Source: Budorcas taxicolor
Taxonomy: Eukaryota; Chordata; Mammalia; Artiodactyla; Bovidae
Length of the DNA: 64,000 bases
Assembly (NCBI RefSeq): GCF_023091745.1
Contig: NC_068920.1
Span: 145,853,622-145,917,621, forward strand
Direction: 5' to 3'
Below are positions 63,911 to 64,000 of the stretch, piece by piece; the stretch's first letter is position 1; each line of letters begins with the position of its first letter. The notes under the pieces were generated by a model that saw only the letters and a list, made by a program, of their open reading frames with translations, was not told the origin of the DNA and made no database searches. The position numbers and the translations under genes are program-made.

Positions 63911-64000
63911 GTATGTTGATGTCAAATATGTTGAAAAACAGGAAAATCTCATCACTCTAGCGATGTTTTGATATAACCATATTCTACCTAGTATTTGGAG
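63911..64000 (+). other. ROCK2: ROCK2 intron 11 (5' end)
   Basis: The intron begins gtatgt and runs off the window. The remaining ROCK2 exons, encoding the coiled coil, Rho-binding region and PH-C1 domain, must lie downstream. Confidence 0.85.

Overview
The window is nuclear genomic DNA from a ruminant, most likely a bovid such as cattle, buffalo, sheep or goat. It is dense in ruminant-specific repeats: BovB (RTE) LINEs, Bov-A/BOV-A2 and tRNA-Glu-derived Bov-tA SINEs, CHR-type SINEs and young ruminant L1 3' ends. Coding sequence comes in short GT-AG bounded exons separated by introns of 0.7 to 14 kb.

The only host gene I can support is ROCK2 (Rho-associated coiled-coil kinase 2), on the + strand. 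Ten internal coding exons (numbered 2 to 11, assuming one upstream first exon) are present at 21771-21852, 23815-23915, 38062-38199, 48549-48809, 55581-55725, 58329-58467, 60539-60630, 61471-61630, 63136-63196 and 63899-63910. They splice in frame to 397 codons, equivalent to about residues 48-444 of the roughly 1388-residue protein. This covers the end of the N-terminal dimerisation extension, the whole Ser/Thr kinase domain (glycine loop, K121, HRD D214, DFG D232, activation loop), the AGC C-terminal tail with its hydrophobic motif, and the start of the linker to the coiled coil. The last exon is a 12-nt microexon. The first exon, the coiled coil, the Rho-binding region and the PH-C1 domain lie outside the window.

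Region by region: 1-21770 is the 3' part of intron 1, a mosaic of L1, L2, MIR, BovB and SINE copies. 21853-48548 holds introns 2-4 with six main BovB segments (one of them a short 3' end), a Tigger1 DNA transposon fragment (35645-37107), an old L1 that carries a tailless tRNA-Gly half, a duplicated segment around a SINE dimer (31335-31850) and a compound CA minisatellite (44331-44578). 48810-64000 holds introns 5-11, with a near-complete but decayed mariner element (51290-52559) and an L1/BovB chimeric insertion (63276-63378).

I see no second host gene, no CpG island and no structural RNA gene. Nothing here looks like a wholly new biological system. The observations most worth following are the 12-nt ROCK2 microexon, a CHR SINE 44 nt upstream of kinase exon 5, inverted BovB copies flanking exons 2 and 5, a tailless retro-inserted tRNA half with a perfect 16-bp target duplication, and a SINE pile-up beside a foldback. 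Repeat family names come from recognition of their sequences; no database search was run. Residue numbers assume no insertions or deletions relative to human ROCK2.
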